The notes below the pieces were generated by a model. The model was given only the letters and a program-made list of their open reading frames with translations, had not been told where the DNA came from and did not search any database. From assembly GCF_037083825.1 (NCBI RefSeq), contig NZ_JBAPLU010000009.1:1-64000 (forward strand): a stretch of 64,000 bases of DNA, written 5' to 3'. Both the position numbers and the translations under genes were made by a program. Positions 52,498-60,320 of the stretch are shown here, one piece after another (position 1 is the first letter of the stretch; each line of letters starts with the position of its first letter). Source of the stretch: Klenkia sesuvii. GTDB lineage: Bacteria; Actinomycetota; Actinomycetes; Mycobacteriales; Geodermatophilaceae.

Positions 52498-53385
52498 TCA
52501 CGACGTCCGGGCGAGGCCCTCCCGCAGCTCGGCGAGCGCCTCGGCCAGGCCGACCTGCGGGCGCCACCCCCACCGCCGGGCGCGGTCGGGGCTCAACCGG
52601 CCGGTCCACACCGGCTCGTCGGTCCACTCCGGCGCGGCGCCGACCGCCTCGCCGACGGCTCCCAGGTAGTCGCCCCAGGTGGCCGGCTCCCCCGCCAGCA
52701 GCACGGGTGTCGCGGCACCCGGGACCGGCCCGTGCTCGGGGTCGGACGACTCGGCGACGGCACCGACCGCGACGTCGGCGATGAACGTGGCCAGGTCCTG
52801 CACGTGCACCCACGGCCAGCTCTTGGCCGGGTTCACGCTGCGGTCGCCGTCGACGAAGGCCTGCGGGCGCAGCGTGTTCCACACCGACGTCGGGCCGGCC
52901 CCGGCGATGGCCGGCGGCCGGACCAGCACCGTGGTCAGGCCGACCTCGGCCAGCGCGAGGTCGGCGGCGTTCTTGGTGTCGGGGTAGTCCCCGCTGCCGT
53001 CGGGCAGCAGCGCGGCGTCCTCGGCCAGGTCGCCCTGCTCGGGTGAGCGGTCGTAGACCCCGGCCGTGGAGACGTGCACCAGCCGGGCCACCCCGGCCTC
53101 CCGCGCTGCCCGGGCCTGCCGCGCGGTGCCCTCGACGCCGACCTCGTGCTGCGCCTCCCGGGAGGAGCCCATCGGGTGCACGGTGGTGACCAGCGCGTCG
53201 GCGCCGGCCAGCACGTCGGCGGCGTCCCCGACGTGCTCGGCGACGCCGTCCAGCTCGGGGGCGGTGCCGGGACGCCGGACGACGGCCCGCACCTGCGCAC
53301 CCCGGTCGGCCAGCGCGCGGCAGACCGCGGCACCGACCAGACCGTTCGCACCGGTGACCACGACGACGGCTGCGGGGTTGCTCAT
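52498..53385 (-). CDS. NAD-dependent epimerase/dehydratase-like SDR (extended)
   Basis: 295 residues. VVVVTGANGLVGAAVCRALA is the TGxxGxxG nucleotide motif, VHVSTAGVYD supplies the Ser/Thr, and Tyr-x-x-x-Lys is in DYPDTKNAADLALAEVG. RPPAIAGAGPTSVWNTL and RWGWRPQVGLAEAL are typical C-terminal blocks. The substrate is unknown. The stop lies only 2 bp from the convergent lycopene cyclase stop. The gene is not in an operon with any neighbour. Confidence 0.85.
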   Translation of the reverse strand: MSNPAAVVVVTGANGLVGAAVCRALADRGAQVRAVVRRPGTAPELDGVAEHVGDAADVLAGADALVTTVHPMGSSREAQHEVGVEGTARQARAAREAGVARLVHVSTAGVYDRSPEQGDLAEDAALLPDGSGDYPDTKNAADLALAEVGLTTVLVRPPAIAGAGPTSVWNTLRPQAFVDGDRSVNPAKSWPWVHVQDLATFIADVAVGAVAESSDPEHGPVPGAATPVLLAGEPATWGDYLGAVGEAVGAAPEWTDEPVWTGRLSPDRARRWGWRPQVGLAEALAELREGLARTS

Positions 53386-53457
53386 GCCCCCACCCTGCGT
53401 CGGGACCGCCGGTCGCGCAGCCCGGCGGAGTGGCCGCCGGCCTGGTTCACTCCCCGC

Positions 53458-53619
53458 ATGGTCGCCCCGATGCCTGGTCCGCTGGACCCCAGCCAGCCCG
53501 TGCCCGACGACCCGGGCGAGCTGCTGCCCGACACGCCGGACACCCTCCCCCCGGCGCCGGTCGAGCCCACCCCCGACGACCCGGGCGGCGACCCCGGCGG
53601 GGTGCCCGAGCCGGCGTGA
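53458..53619 (+). CDS. Small Pro/Asp-rich protein, hypothetical
   Basis: 53 residues of low complexity: PLDPSQPVPDDPGELLPDTP, then PAPVEPTPDDPGGDPGGVPE. No signal peptide or family. The ATG has no clear ribosome-binding site, but a strong terminator hairpin starts 4 bases after its stop, which supports a real transcript. Confidence 0.42.
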   Translation: MVAPMPGPLDPSQPVPDDPGELLPDTPDTLPPAPVEPTPDDPGGDPGGVPEPA

Positions 53620-53622
53620 GCG

Positions 53623-53652
53623 CCCGGGGCCGGCGAGGTGACCGGCCCCGGG
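53623..53652. terminator. Bidirectional hairpin terminator
   Basis: CCCGGGGCCGG (53623-53633) pairs perfectly with CCGGCCCCGGG (53642-53652), loop 8. It lies between the small Pro-rich gene and the convergent YdeI-like gene. Confidence 0.7.
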
Positions 53653-53677
53653 GAGCCACGCCCGGCGCCGGTCACCC

Positions 53678-54151
53678 TCAGCCCGGCGCCAGCGACCGGA
53701 CCAACGCGGCGATCCGCGTCTGCCGAGTGGTGTCGCGGACGGCGTCCTCGACCGGCTGCAGGGCGCGGCGCCGCTCGGACGGGCGGCGGCCCTCGAACAC
53801 CGCCAGCCGACCCGCCACCTCCAGCGCCCGCCGCACGTCGTCGGGCAGCGGCACGTGGTCGGGGTCGGCCGGGCGCAGCCGGCACCGGAGGACGTCGCCG
53901 GCCTCGGCCCGCACCCGGCGCTGCAGGGCCGGACCGACGTAGCAGAACGCCCGAGCGGCCACGTCGGCCCGGTTGACGCCCAGGTTCACCGGGACGTCGT
54001 CCAGGAACCCCTCGACCCGGCGGGTGCCGGCCGCCCGCACGGCGTCCTCCACCAGGTCGTCCAGGTAGAGCACGGTGTAGGTGTTCCTGCCCCACGCGAG
54101 CAGCTCCAGCCGCGCAGCCACGTCGACGTACTCCCGGGGCTCCACGGTCAC
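53678..54151 (-). CDS. YdeI/DUF1905-type protein
   Basis: 157 residues. The N-terminal beta-barrel-like DUF1905 part (RLELLAWGRNTYTVLYLDDL, VEGFLDDVPVNLGVNRADVA, FCYVGPALQRRVRAEAGDVL) is followed by an OmdA/YdeI-like helical C-terminus (RRALEVAGRLAVFEGRRPSE, VRDTTRQTRIAALV). The function is not established in this family. The start is a GTG. It ends 26 bp from a terminator hairpin and lies downstream of the membrane protein gene at 54167, 15 bp away. Confidence 0.68.
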   Translation of the reverse strand: MTVEPREYVDVAARLELLAWGRNTYTVLYLDDLVEDAVRAAGTRRVEGFLDDVPVNLGVNRADVAARAFCYVGPALQRRVRAEAGDVLRCRLRPADPDHVPLPDDVRRALEVAGRLAVFEGRRPSERRRALQPVEDAVRDTTRQTRIAALVRSLAPG

Positions 54152-54166
54152 GGAGCGATCATCGGG

Positions 54167-54823
54167 TCACAGCAGCGAGACCACCAGGGCGAACCCGGCG
54201 GCGCCGAGTACCAGCGCGGGGGCCAGCCAGCGCAACGCCGCACCCCACTGCCGGTCGTGCAGGCCCAGGCCGGCGAGCAGACCCAGCCCGACCACTCCGG
54301 ACACCACGGCGTAGTCCCAGTACCGCAGGACCGCACCGAACACGACCACGGCCTCGGTCAGCCAGACGGCGACCAGCAGCGCCGCACCGGCTCCCCGCCA
54401 GCGGTCGGTGCGGGTCCACCAGGCCCACCCGGCCAGCCCCAGCACGGCGCCGCCGACCAGCCCGCCGCCGGTCCACACCAGCACCCACGGCGTGCTCGCG
54501 GCGAACCCCCGTGCCGCGGCGACCAGGTAGTAGCCGGGCACCTGGGCCGTGCAGGCCAGCACCCCGGCGAGCGCAGCCGTCCGCGGCGAGCCGGCCCGGG
54601 CGCCGACGACGAACGGTGCCAGCAGCCAGGGCCCCACGGCGTTCGCCAGCCCAGCCAGCACCGTGCCGCCGAGCAGCGTCTGCGCGGGTGAGGTCAGCGC
54701 GCCGACGAGCAGCCCGGCGGCGAGGGCGACCAGCAGCAGGCGCGCCGGCGGAGTACCGCGCCGGGAGCGGGTGGTCGGGGCGGCGGCGGTCGGGGCAGTG
54801 GCGGTCGGGGCAGCGGTGGTCAC
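54167..54823 (-). CDS. DUF6518-like membrane protein
   Basis: 218 residues: a Thr/Ala-rich N-terminus (about 1-25) then 5-6 spans. LLLVALAAGLLVGALTSPAQ, NAVGPWLLAPFVVGARAGSP and VPGYYLVAAARGFAASTPWV resemble actinobacterial DUF6518/ECF-S-like small membrane proteins. The role is unknown. It precedes the YdeI-like gene in the same direction with a 15-bp gap, so they are probably one operon. Confidence 0.55.
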   Translation of the reverse strand: MTTAAPTATAPTAAAPTTRSRRGTPPARLLLVALAAGLLVGALTSPAQTLLGGTVLAGLANAVGPWLLAPFVVGARAGSPRTAALAGVLACTAQVPGYYLVAAARGFAASTPWVLVWTGGGLVGGAVLGLAGWAWWTRTDRWRGAGAALLVAVWLTEAVVVFGAVLRYWDYAVVSGVVGLGLLAGLGLHDRQWGAALRWLAPALVLGAAGFALVVSLL

Positions 54824-55187
54824 GGTGTCGAGTGTGCGGGCGGGAGCGTCGCCGGCGCATCGGCCCTGGGTCCGATCCTGGGTCCACCCGTGGGCGGAGC
54901 ACGACCGGGCACACGTGCTGGGTGCTCAGCGTCGCCAGCCGCCTGATGCCCCCGCTGCTCCGCGCGATGCGCCGCACGGTCGCGCCCGATGGCGCGGCGT
55001 CCGGGCAGCACGTCGTGCACGTCCACGGCGGCACCTGGTCGGCCTGCTCCGCTGACCCTGGACGGTCGACCAGCCGCACGGCCGGCGGCCCGCCGCGGCG
55101 TCGTCCGTCCCGTCCCGCGCTGCGGGCCGCGACCTCCACGCCGACGATGGTCGACGCAACCAACCCCCTGCGCCGAGCTGGAGCCCG
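54824..55187. other. 364-bp intergenic region before the complex-I-like operon
   Basis: It lies between divergent genes, so it must hold the promoter of the nuo-like operon. No frame has a recognisable product, and no clear palindrome, riboswitch or RNA gene is visible to me. Confidence 0.45.
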
Positions 55188-55538
55188 ATGCCCGCCTACC
55201 TGGACCTCGCGGTGATGGCCGGCACCGGTGTGCTGGGTGTCGCGCTGGTCGTGGGCCTGGGGCACCGGCTGGCCGCCGCGCCGCCGGACCGGCACGTGCT
55301 GCCGTTCTCCGGGGGCCGCCGGCCCACCGAGCACGCGCTCTCCCGCTTCCACGCCCGGTGGTACCCGGTGACCCTGCTGTTCCTCGCCTTCGACGTCGAG
55401 ATGCTCTACATGTACCCGTGGACCGTCGTGGTGGCGCGGGTCGGCGTCGGCGCGGTCGTCGAGATGTTCGTGTTCCTGGGTGTCCTCATGGCCGCGGTGG
55501 TCTGGGCCTGGCGCGAGGGGGCGCTGCGGTGGACGTGA
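55188..55538 (+). CDS. nuoA: NADH-quinone oxidoreductase-like subunit A
   Basis: 116 residues, three spans. PFSGGRRPTEHALSRFHARW and YPVTLLFLAFDVEMLYMYPW are the diagnostic NuoA segments, with the conserved acidic residues of span 2 (FDVEML). In normal complex I the canonical cytoplasmic loop binds NuoB, C and D. Here the Cys and Tyr-rich switch loop (YECG) is replaced by LPFSGGRRP, which suggests a changed quinone-site interface. First gene of the operon. Its stop overlaps the next start. Confidence 0.88.
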   Translation: MPAYLDLAVMAGTGVLGVALVVGLGHRLAAAPPDRHVLPFSGGRRPTEHALSRFHARWYPVTLLFLAFDVEMLYMYPWTVVVARVGVGAVVEMFVFLGVLMAAVVWAWREGALRWT

Positions 55539-56698
55539 GCGGTGCCCTGACCCGGCTCGCCGCCCGCCGGCTGCACGTGCTCCTGGTCGAGGCCCGCGGC
55601 GCGACCGCGGTGCGCTGGGCGGCGGAGGCGGAGCTGGACCGGCGCGGGTGGGTGGTCGCCGCGTCGGCCGCCGACGCCGACGTCGTGCTGGTCTGCGGGA
55701 CACCCGGCCCGGCGCTGGCCGCCCTGGCCGACGCCGTGCTCGACCTGCTCCCCCGCCCCGCGGACCGGGCGGCCGCCGCCACCCCCGAGGAAGTGGGCAC
55801 CGCCCTGGACGGCGCGCTCGCCCGGTGGGCCACCGGCGGGCTGCCGCGGGCCGGCCGAGCGGCCGGCGCCGAGGACGGCGACGGCGACGGCGACGGCGGC
55901 AGCGGCGACGGCGGCAGCGACGACGGCGGCAGCGACGACGATGACGGCGACGACGGCGGCGGCATGGACATGAGCGGCCCGGGTGGGGTGCCGCTGGCCG
56001 GCGGGGCCGAGGACCGGGACGGGCTGGAGATGGACGTGCTGCACGTGCCGCTCGGGCCGGTGCTGCCGGCGTGGCCGGCCGGCCTGGTGCTCACCGGCAC
56101 GCTGGCCGGGGACGTGGTCACCGGCGCGGGGGTCGACGTGCTGCCGGCCGCAGGTCCCGCACCGGGGGCCGTGCCCGCAGCGGTGCCGGTGCGCCCACCC
56201 GGCGGGGCCCTGCGCGCCGACCTGGTCGCCCGGGTCCTCACCCTGGCCGGCCGCGCCGACCTGGCGGGGCGGGCCCGCACGGCGCGGGGGCTGCTGCTGG
56301 CCGGCGACCCCTCGGCGGCGCAGCGGCAGTGGGTGCGGGTCGGCCGCGCCGTCGGCAGGTCCCGGGGGCTGCGCTGGTCGCTGCGCGACGTGGGCGCCCT
56401 GGACGGGGTGCTGCTCGCCGAGCACCGGGTCCCCGCCGGGCTGGCCGGGGACGTCGCCGACCGGCTGGCCGCGGCCCTGGCCGACCCGCTGTCCCACCCG
56501 CTGGACGCCGAGCCGCTGGACGCCGGTTCCGCAGGCTGGCCCGGGCCGGCTCCGGCGGGCTGGCGCGCCCGGCTGCTGGGCCTGCTCCCCGGGCTGGTCA
56601 CCGGCGCGGAGCTGGCCGGGGTGCGGCTGGTGCTGGCCAGCCTCCCCGCCGACCTCACCGCGGTCGTGCCCGAGGTCGAGCAGGTGCGGCATGGGTGA
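55535..56698 (+). CDS. Unusual NuoB/NuoD-like hybrid without Fe-S ligands (tentative)
   Basis: 387 residues. Part 1 (about 1-95): RLHVLLVEARGATAVRWAAE and ADVVLVCGTPGPALAALADA-VLDLLPRP follows the spacing of NuoB (CCxxE region, then ADxxIVAGT-type strand), but the cluster N2 cysteines are absent; the single Cys is in VCGT. Part 2 (about 105-145) is an Asp/Gly/Ser linker. Part 3 begins MSGPGGVPLAGGAEDRDGLE, then VPLGPVLPAWPAGLVLTGTL-AGDVV, faintly like the NuoC/D H-P-x-x-H-G region without its histidines. The C-terminus is a helical Ala/Leu-rich domain. It occupies the place of the peripheral arm. The GTG at 55535 gives a GTGA overlap. The real fold is unproven. Confidence 0.5.
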   Translation: MSGALTRLAARRLHVLLVEARGATAVRWAAEAELDRRGWVVAASAADADVVLVCGTPGPALAALADAVLDLLPRPADRAAAATPEEVGTALDGALARWATGGLPRAGRAAGAEDGDGDGDGGSGDGGSDDGGSDDDDGDDGGGMDMSGPGGVPLAGGAEDRDGLEMDVLHVPLGPVLPAWPAGLVLTGTLAGDVVTGAGVDVLPAAGPAPGAVPAAVPVRPPGGALRADLVARVLTLAGRADLAGRARTARGLLLAGDPSAAQRQWVRVGRAVGRSRGLRWSLRDVGALDGVLLAEHRVPAGLAGDVADRLAAALADPLSHPLDAEPLDAGSAGWPGPAPAGWRARLLGLLPGLVTGAELAGVRLVLASLPADLTAVVPEVEQVRHG

Positions 56699-57593
56699 GG
56701 TCACCGCGGTCGGCACCGGCTGGGTGCCGCTGGCGGCCGCGGTGCTGCTGGCCACGACGGCGGTGACCGCGACCGCCGACGGGGCGCTGCTGGGCCGCCC
56801 GGACCGGCCGTGGGCCGAGGCCGCTCGGCTGCTGCGCCAGCAGCGCCGCACCACCCTCGCCGCGGACACCCTGCTGGGCCGCGGCGCGGTGCTGCTCGCC
56901 CCCGTCGTCGCACTGCTGATGGTCGCGGTGGTGCCCCTGGGCACCTGGACCGTCGCCGACCTCGGTGTCGGGGTGGTCTGGTTCAACGCCCTGGACGTGG
57001 TGCTGTGGGCGGTGTTCTGGCTGGCCGGCTGGGGCGCGAACAGCGCGCTCGCCCTGGTCGGGGCCTACCGGTTCCTGGCCCAGGCGCTGGCCTACGAGCT
57101 GCCGCTGATGTTCGCCCTCGCCGCGCCGGCGGTGGCCGCGCAGAGCCTGCGCCTGGGCGACGTGGTCGCCGCCCAGCAAGGACTGTGGTTCGTCGTGTGG
57201 ATGCCGGCGGCCTTCGCCGTGTACTGCACCGGGGTGCTGGGCTTCACCGCCCGCGGCCCGTTCGCCGCGCCCGTGTCGGCCGACGTCGCCGGGGGGCTGG
57301 CGGCCGAGCTGTCCGGCGTGGACCGGCTGCTGCTGGCCGGCGGCCGCTGGCTGCTGCTGGTGGCCGGGGCCGCGTTCGGGGTCACGGCCTTCCTGGGCGG
57401 GGGCGGCGGTCCGCTGCTGCCGGGCTGGCTGTGGGTGCTGGTGAAGACCGTGCTGCTGTCCCTGGTCCTCGCCGCGGTGGCCCGCCGGCTGCCGCTGTGG
57501 CGGGCCGACCGGTTCACCGAGGTGGGCTGGCTGGTGCTGCTGCCGGTGGCGCTGCTCCAGCTGCTGGTCGTCGCCGTCGTGGAGGTGCTGTGA
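56691..57593 (+). CDS. nuoH: NADH-quinone oxidoreductase-like subunit H (divergent)
   Basis: 300 residues, about 8 spans. LLGRPDRPWAEAARLLRQQR recalls the amphipathic segment after span 1. VLWAVFWLAGWGANSALALV-GAYRFLAQALAYELPLMFAL is the strongly conserved NuoH block. The acidic loop of normal NuoH (E-x-x-R-x-P-F-D-L-x-E-x-E-x-E-L) reads TARGPFAAPVSADVAGGLAA-EL, so most of its glutamates are gone. Normal members have about 325-440 residues, so this one is short. The ATG overlaps the previous stop region (8 bp). Confidence 0.82.
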   Translation: MGEVTAVGTGWVPLAAAVLLATTAVTATADGALLGRPDRPWAEAARLLRQQRRTTLAADTLLGRGAVLLAPVVALLMVAVVPLGTWTVADLGVGVVWFNALDVVLWAVFWLAGWGANSALALVGAYRFLAQALAYELPLMFALAAPAVAAQSLRLGDVVAAQQGLWFVVWMPAAFAVYCTGVLGFTARGPFAAPVSADVAGGLAAELSGVDRLLLAGGRWLLLVAGAAFGVTAFLGGGGGPLLPGWLWVLVKTVLLSLVLAAVARRLPLWRADRFTEVGWLVLLPVALLQLLVVAVVEVL

Positions 57594-58156
57594 GCGTGCT
57601 GTCGGGGATCGTGTTCTGGGTGCTGGGGGCGCTCGCCGTCGGCACCGGCGTGGCCGTGTTCCGGGTCGACTCGATGGCCCGGGCCAGCTACGCCCTGGCG
57701 GTGAGCTTCGCCGCGGTCGGCCTGGCGCTGCTGCTGGTCGACCTGGAGTTCGTCGGCGTCGTCACCGTGCTCATGATGACCATGGAGATGGCCGTCATGG
57801 CGGTCTTCATGGTCATGTTCATGGGGATGAACCCGGCGTTGATGCCGATGAGCATGACCCACGGCACCCGCACGCCGGCGGTGCTCGCCGTCGGCTGCTT
57901 CCTGCTGCTGGGCTCCGGTTCGGTCCTGGTCCCCTGGCCGACCCGCGAGGGTTCACCCGCCGCCGACCCCACCGCCAGTCTGGGGCTGGCCCTCATGGAG
58001 TCCAAGATGCTGGTGATGCTCACCGTCAGCGCGGTGCTGTTCGCCACCGTCGTGGCCGCCCTGTGCCTGGCCGCGGCGCGCACCCGCTACGACCGGTTCG
58101 GCGACGACCTGCGCTCGCGGCCGGTCGACCCGATCCGCGGCGGGGTGGGCCGGTGA
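57590..58156 (+). CDS. nuoJ: NADH-quinone oxidoreductase-like subunit J, methionine-rich
   Basis: 188 residues, about 5 spans. FVGVVTVLMMTMEMAVMAVF replaces the normal Gly-rich pi-bulge span of NuoJ. A striking run of 12 Met within about 30 residues continues into VMFMGMNPALMPMSMTHG. The C-terminal span LALMESKMLVMLTVSAVLF is standard. NuoJ couples quinone-site changes to the antiporter subunits. GTGA overlaps with nuoH and nuoK. Confidence 0.78.
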   Translation: MSVLSGIVFWVLGALAVGTGVAVFRVDSMARASYALAVSFAAVGLALLLVDLEFVGVVTVLMMTMEMAVMAVFMVMFMGMNPALMPMSMTHGTRTPAVLAVGCFLLLGSGSVLVPWPTREGSPAADPTASLGLALMESKMLVMLTVSAVLFATVVAALCLAAARTRYDRFGDDLRSRPVDPIRGGVGR

Positions 58157-58455
58157 CCCTGCAGACGGTCCTCCTGGTCGCCTCCGCGCTGTTCAGCGTC
58201 GGGCTGTACGGCGCGCTGTCCCAGCAGGTCGTGGTGATGGTGATGATGGGCCTGGAGCTGATGCTCAACGGCGTCGTCCTGGCCGCCGCGGCCTTCTGGT
58301 GGTTCCTGTCCCCCTCCCCCGACGGGCAGGTGCTGCTGCTGGTGGTCATCACCGCGATGACCGTGGAGATGGCCATGGGCTTCGCCGTCGCCACCCTGCT
58401 GCACCGCACCGCGGGCACCGACAGCGCCGAGTCGGTTGCCGAGCTGCACGGGTGA
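58153..58455 (+). CDS. nuoK: NADH-quinone oxidoreductase-like subunit K
   Basis: 100 residues, three spans, normal family length. VVMVMMGLELMLNGVVLAAA contains the conserved Glu of span 2 and VVITAMTVEMAMGFAVATLL the Glu of span 3, both needed for proton transfer in complex I. The subunit therefore looks functional. It is translated from a GTG overlapping the nuoJ stop. Confidence 0.88.
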   Translation: MTLQTVLLVASALFSVGLYGALSQQVVVMVMMGLELMLNGVVLAAAAFWWFLSPSPDGQVLLLVVITAMTVEMAMGFAVATLLHRTAGTDSAESVAELHG

Positions 58456-60320
58456 GCGCCGTGCTGCTCGGGGTCCTGGTGGGCCTGCCGCTGCTGGCCG
58501 GGACGGCGTTGTGCCTGCTGCCGGTGCGCCGCCCCGCACCCGTCGCCGTCGCGGTGGCGGTGGTCGTCGCGGTGGCCGCCGTCGTCGCGGCGATCCGCCG
58601 GCCCACCGGCGGGTGGGCGTTCCTGCCGCTGGTGGAGGGCGGTCGCGCCGAGCTGGCCGTCGACGACCTGGCCGCGCCGGTGCTGGTCGCCGTCGGGGCG
58701 GTCGCCGCCCTGGTGCTGCTGACCGCAGCCCTCTCCGGCGAGCCCCGACCGGCCCGGTTCTGGGGGCTGATGCTGGTCTTCACCGGCTCGGTGGTGCTGA
58801 CGGTGACCGCGACGACGCTGCCGGCGCTGCTGCTGGGGTGGGAGGTCATGGGCGCCTGCTCCTACGCGCTGATCGGGCTGCGCTGGTCCGCGCCGGCGAC
58901 GGTCGACGCGGGGGCCGCCGCGTTCCTCACCACCCGGACCACCGACCTCGGGCTGTACCTCGCCGGTGGCGCCGCGCTCGCCGGCGGGGCCGGCTGGTCG
59001 CTGGACCGGTTGCCCACCGCGGCCGGGCCGTGGCTGCACCTGGCTGCTGCCGGTGTGCTGGTGGCCGCGCTGGGCAAGGCCGCGCAGCTGCCGTTCTCGG
59101 CCTGGCTGTCCCGGGCCATGGAGGGTCCGGCCCCGGTCAGCGCCCTGCTGCACTCGGCCGCGATGGTCGCGATGGGCGGCTACCTGCTGCTGCGCACCGC
59201 CCCGCTGCTGGCCGCCACCGGCTGGGCCGGGCCGGCCGCCGCCTGGACCGGCGCGCTCACCGCGGTCGCCCTGGGCGCGGTGGCGGTGGCCCAGACCGAC
59301 CTCAAGCAGCTGCTGGCCGCCTCCACCGCCGCGCAGCTGGGCTTCGTGGTGCTCGCCGCGGGGGTGTCGGCGACCGCGGCCGGCAGCGCCCAGCTGGTGG
59401 CGCACGCGGCGGTGAAGGCCGGGCTGTTCCTCGCCGCCGGGGCCTGGCTGACGGCGATCGGCAGCAAGCAGCTGCCCGCCCTGCGCGGCGCGGCCCGCCG
59501 CCCCCGCGGCCTCGGCGTGCTGGCCACCGTGGGGCTGCTCGCGCTGGCCGGGGTGCCACCGCTGGCGCTGTGGTGGACCAAGGACGCGGTGCTCGCGGTG
59601 GCCGGCGAGCAGTCGGTGCCGCTGCAGCTGGTGGGCCTGGTGGGCGCGCTGCTCTCGGCGGCCTACGCGGGGACGGCGCTGCGGGTGCTGTGGTCGCGTG
59701 CGGCGCCGGCACCCGGGGGCGACGAGCAGACCCCCACCGGGCACGTCCCCCGCCTGCAGCTGGTCCCCCTCGGCGCCCTGGCCGTCGGGTCCCTCGTCCT
59801 CGGTGCGCTGGCCCCGGGCACCGCCGGCCCGGCCGAGCTGGTGGTCAGCGGCGCCCTGGCCACCGCGGTCGTGCTGGTGGTGCTCCGCCACCCGGTACCG
59901 GCCCCCCGGTGGGCAGCTCGCTGGCTGGGCCTGCCGGCCGCCACGGACCAGGTGGTGCGCGGCCTGGCCCGGGTGGTCGCCGGCGCCGCGCGCATGGAGC
60001 GCCTCGTGGGACGCGGCACCGCCGGGGTCGCCCGCGCCGTCCCCCGGTCAGCCGCCGCGGTGGCCGTCCTGGACGACCGGGGGCCGGGCGCGGTGGTGCG
60101 CGGGGCCGGCCGAGCACTGCCCCGGCTGGCCGGGGCCGCAGCGACCCTGGACGACCGCGGCCCGGGCGCGGCGGTGCGCGCGGTCACCGCCGGCGCCCGC
60201 TCGCTCGGGGTGCTGGCCCGGCGGCCGCAGACCGGCCTGGCCCACCAGTACTACGCCCAGGTGCTCGTGGCGCTCGCCGTCGTCGTGGCCGCCGTCCTGC
60301 TGTCGATCGTGGTGAGGTGA
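58452..60320 (+). CDS. nuoL: NADH-quinone oxidoreductase-like subunit L
   Basis: 622 residues, about 16 spans. LPALLLGWEVMGACSYALIG has the key Glu of span 5. GKAAQLPFSAWLSRAMEGPA-PVSALLHSAAMV contains the channel Lys and the conserved LxxAMxGPTPVSALxHxAT block. VAQTDLKQLLAASTAAQLGF holds the second Lys. The C-terminal lateral-helix region carries two similar segments around LDDRGPGA (VLDDRGPGAVVRGAGRALPR and TLDDRGPGAAVRAV). This Na+/H+-antiporter-like subunit seems competent for proton translocation. Confidence 0.9.
   Translation: MSAVLLGVLVGLPLLAGTALCLLPVRRPAPVAVAVAVVVAVAAVVAAIRRPTGGWAFLPLVEGGRAELAVDDLAAPVLVAVGAVAALVLLTAALSGEPRPARFWGLMLVFTGSVVLTVTATTLPALLLGWEVMGACSYALIGLRWSAPATVDAGAAAFLTTRTTDLGLYLAGGAALAGGAGWSLDRLPTAAGPWLHLAAAGVLVAALGKAAQLPFSAWLSRAMEGPAPVSALLHSAAMVAMGGYLLLRTAPLLAATGWAGPAAAWTGALTAVALGAVAVAQTDLKQLLAASTAAQLGFVVLAAGVSATAAGSAQLVAHAAVKAGLFLAAGAWLTAIGSKQLPALRGAARRPRGLGVLATVGLLALAGVPPLALWWTKDAVLAVAGEQSVPLQLVGLVGALLSAAYAGTALRVLWSRAAPAPGGDEQTPTGHVPRLQLVPLGALAVGSLVLGALAPGTAGPAELVVSGALATAVVLVVLRHPVPAPRWAARWLGLPAATDQVVRGLARVVAGAARMERLVGRGTAGVARAVPRSAAAVAVLDDRGPGAVVRGAGRALPRLAGAAATLDDRGPGAAVRAVTAGARSLGVLARRPQTGLAHQYYAQVLVALAVVVAAVLLSIVVR

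Noticed and set aside
54926..55180. Short frames in the gap before nuoA
   Set aside because: No ribosome-binding site, family or consistent codon bias.
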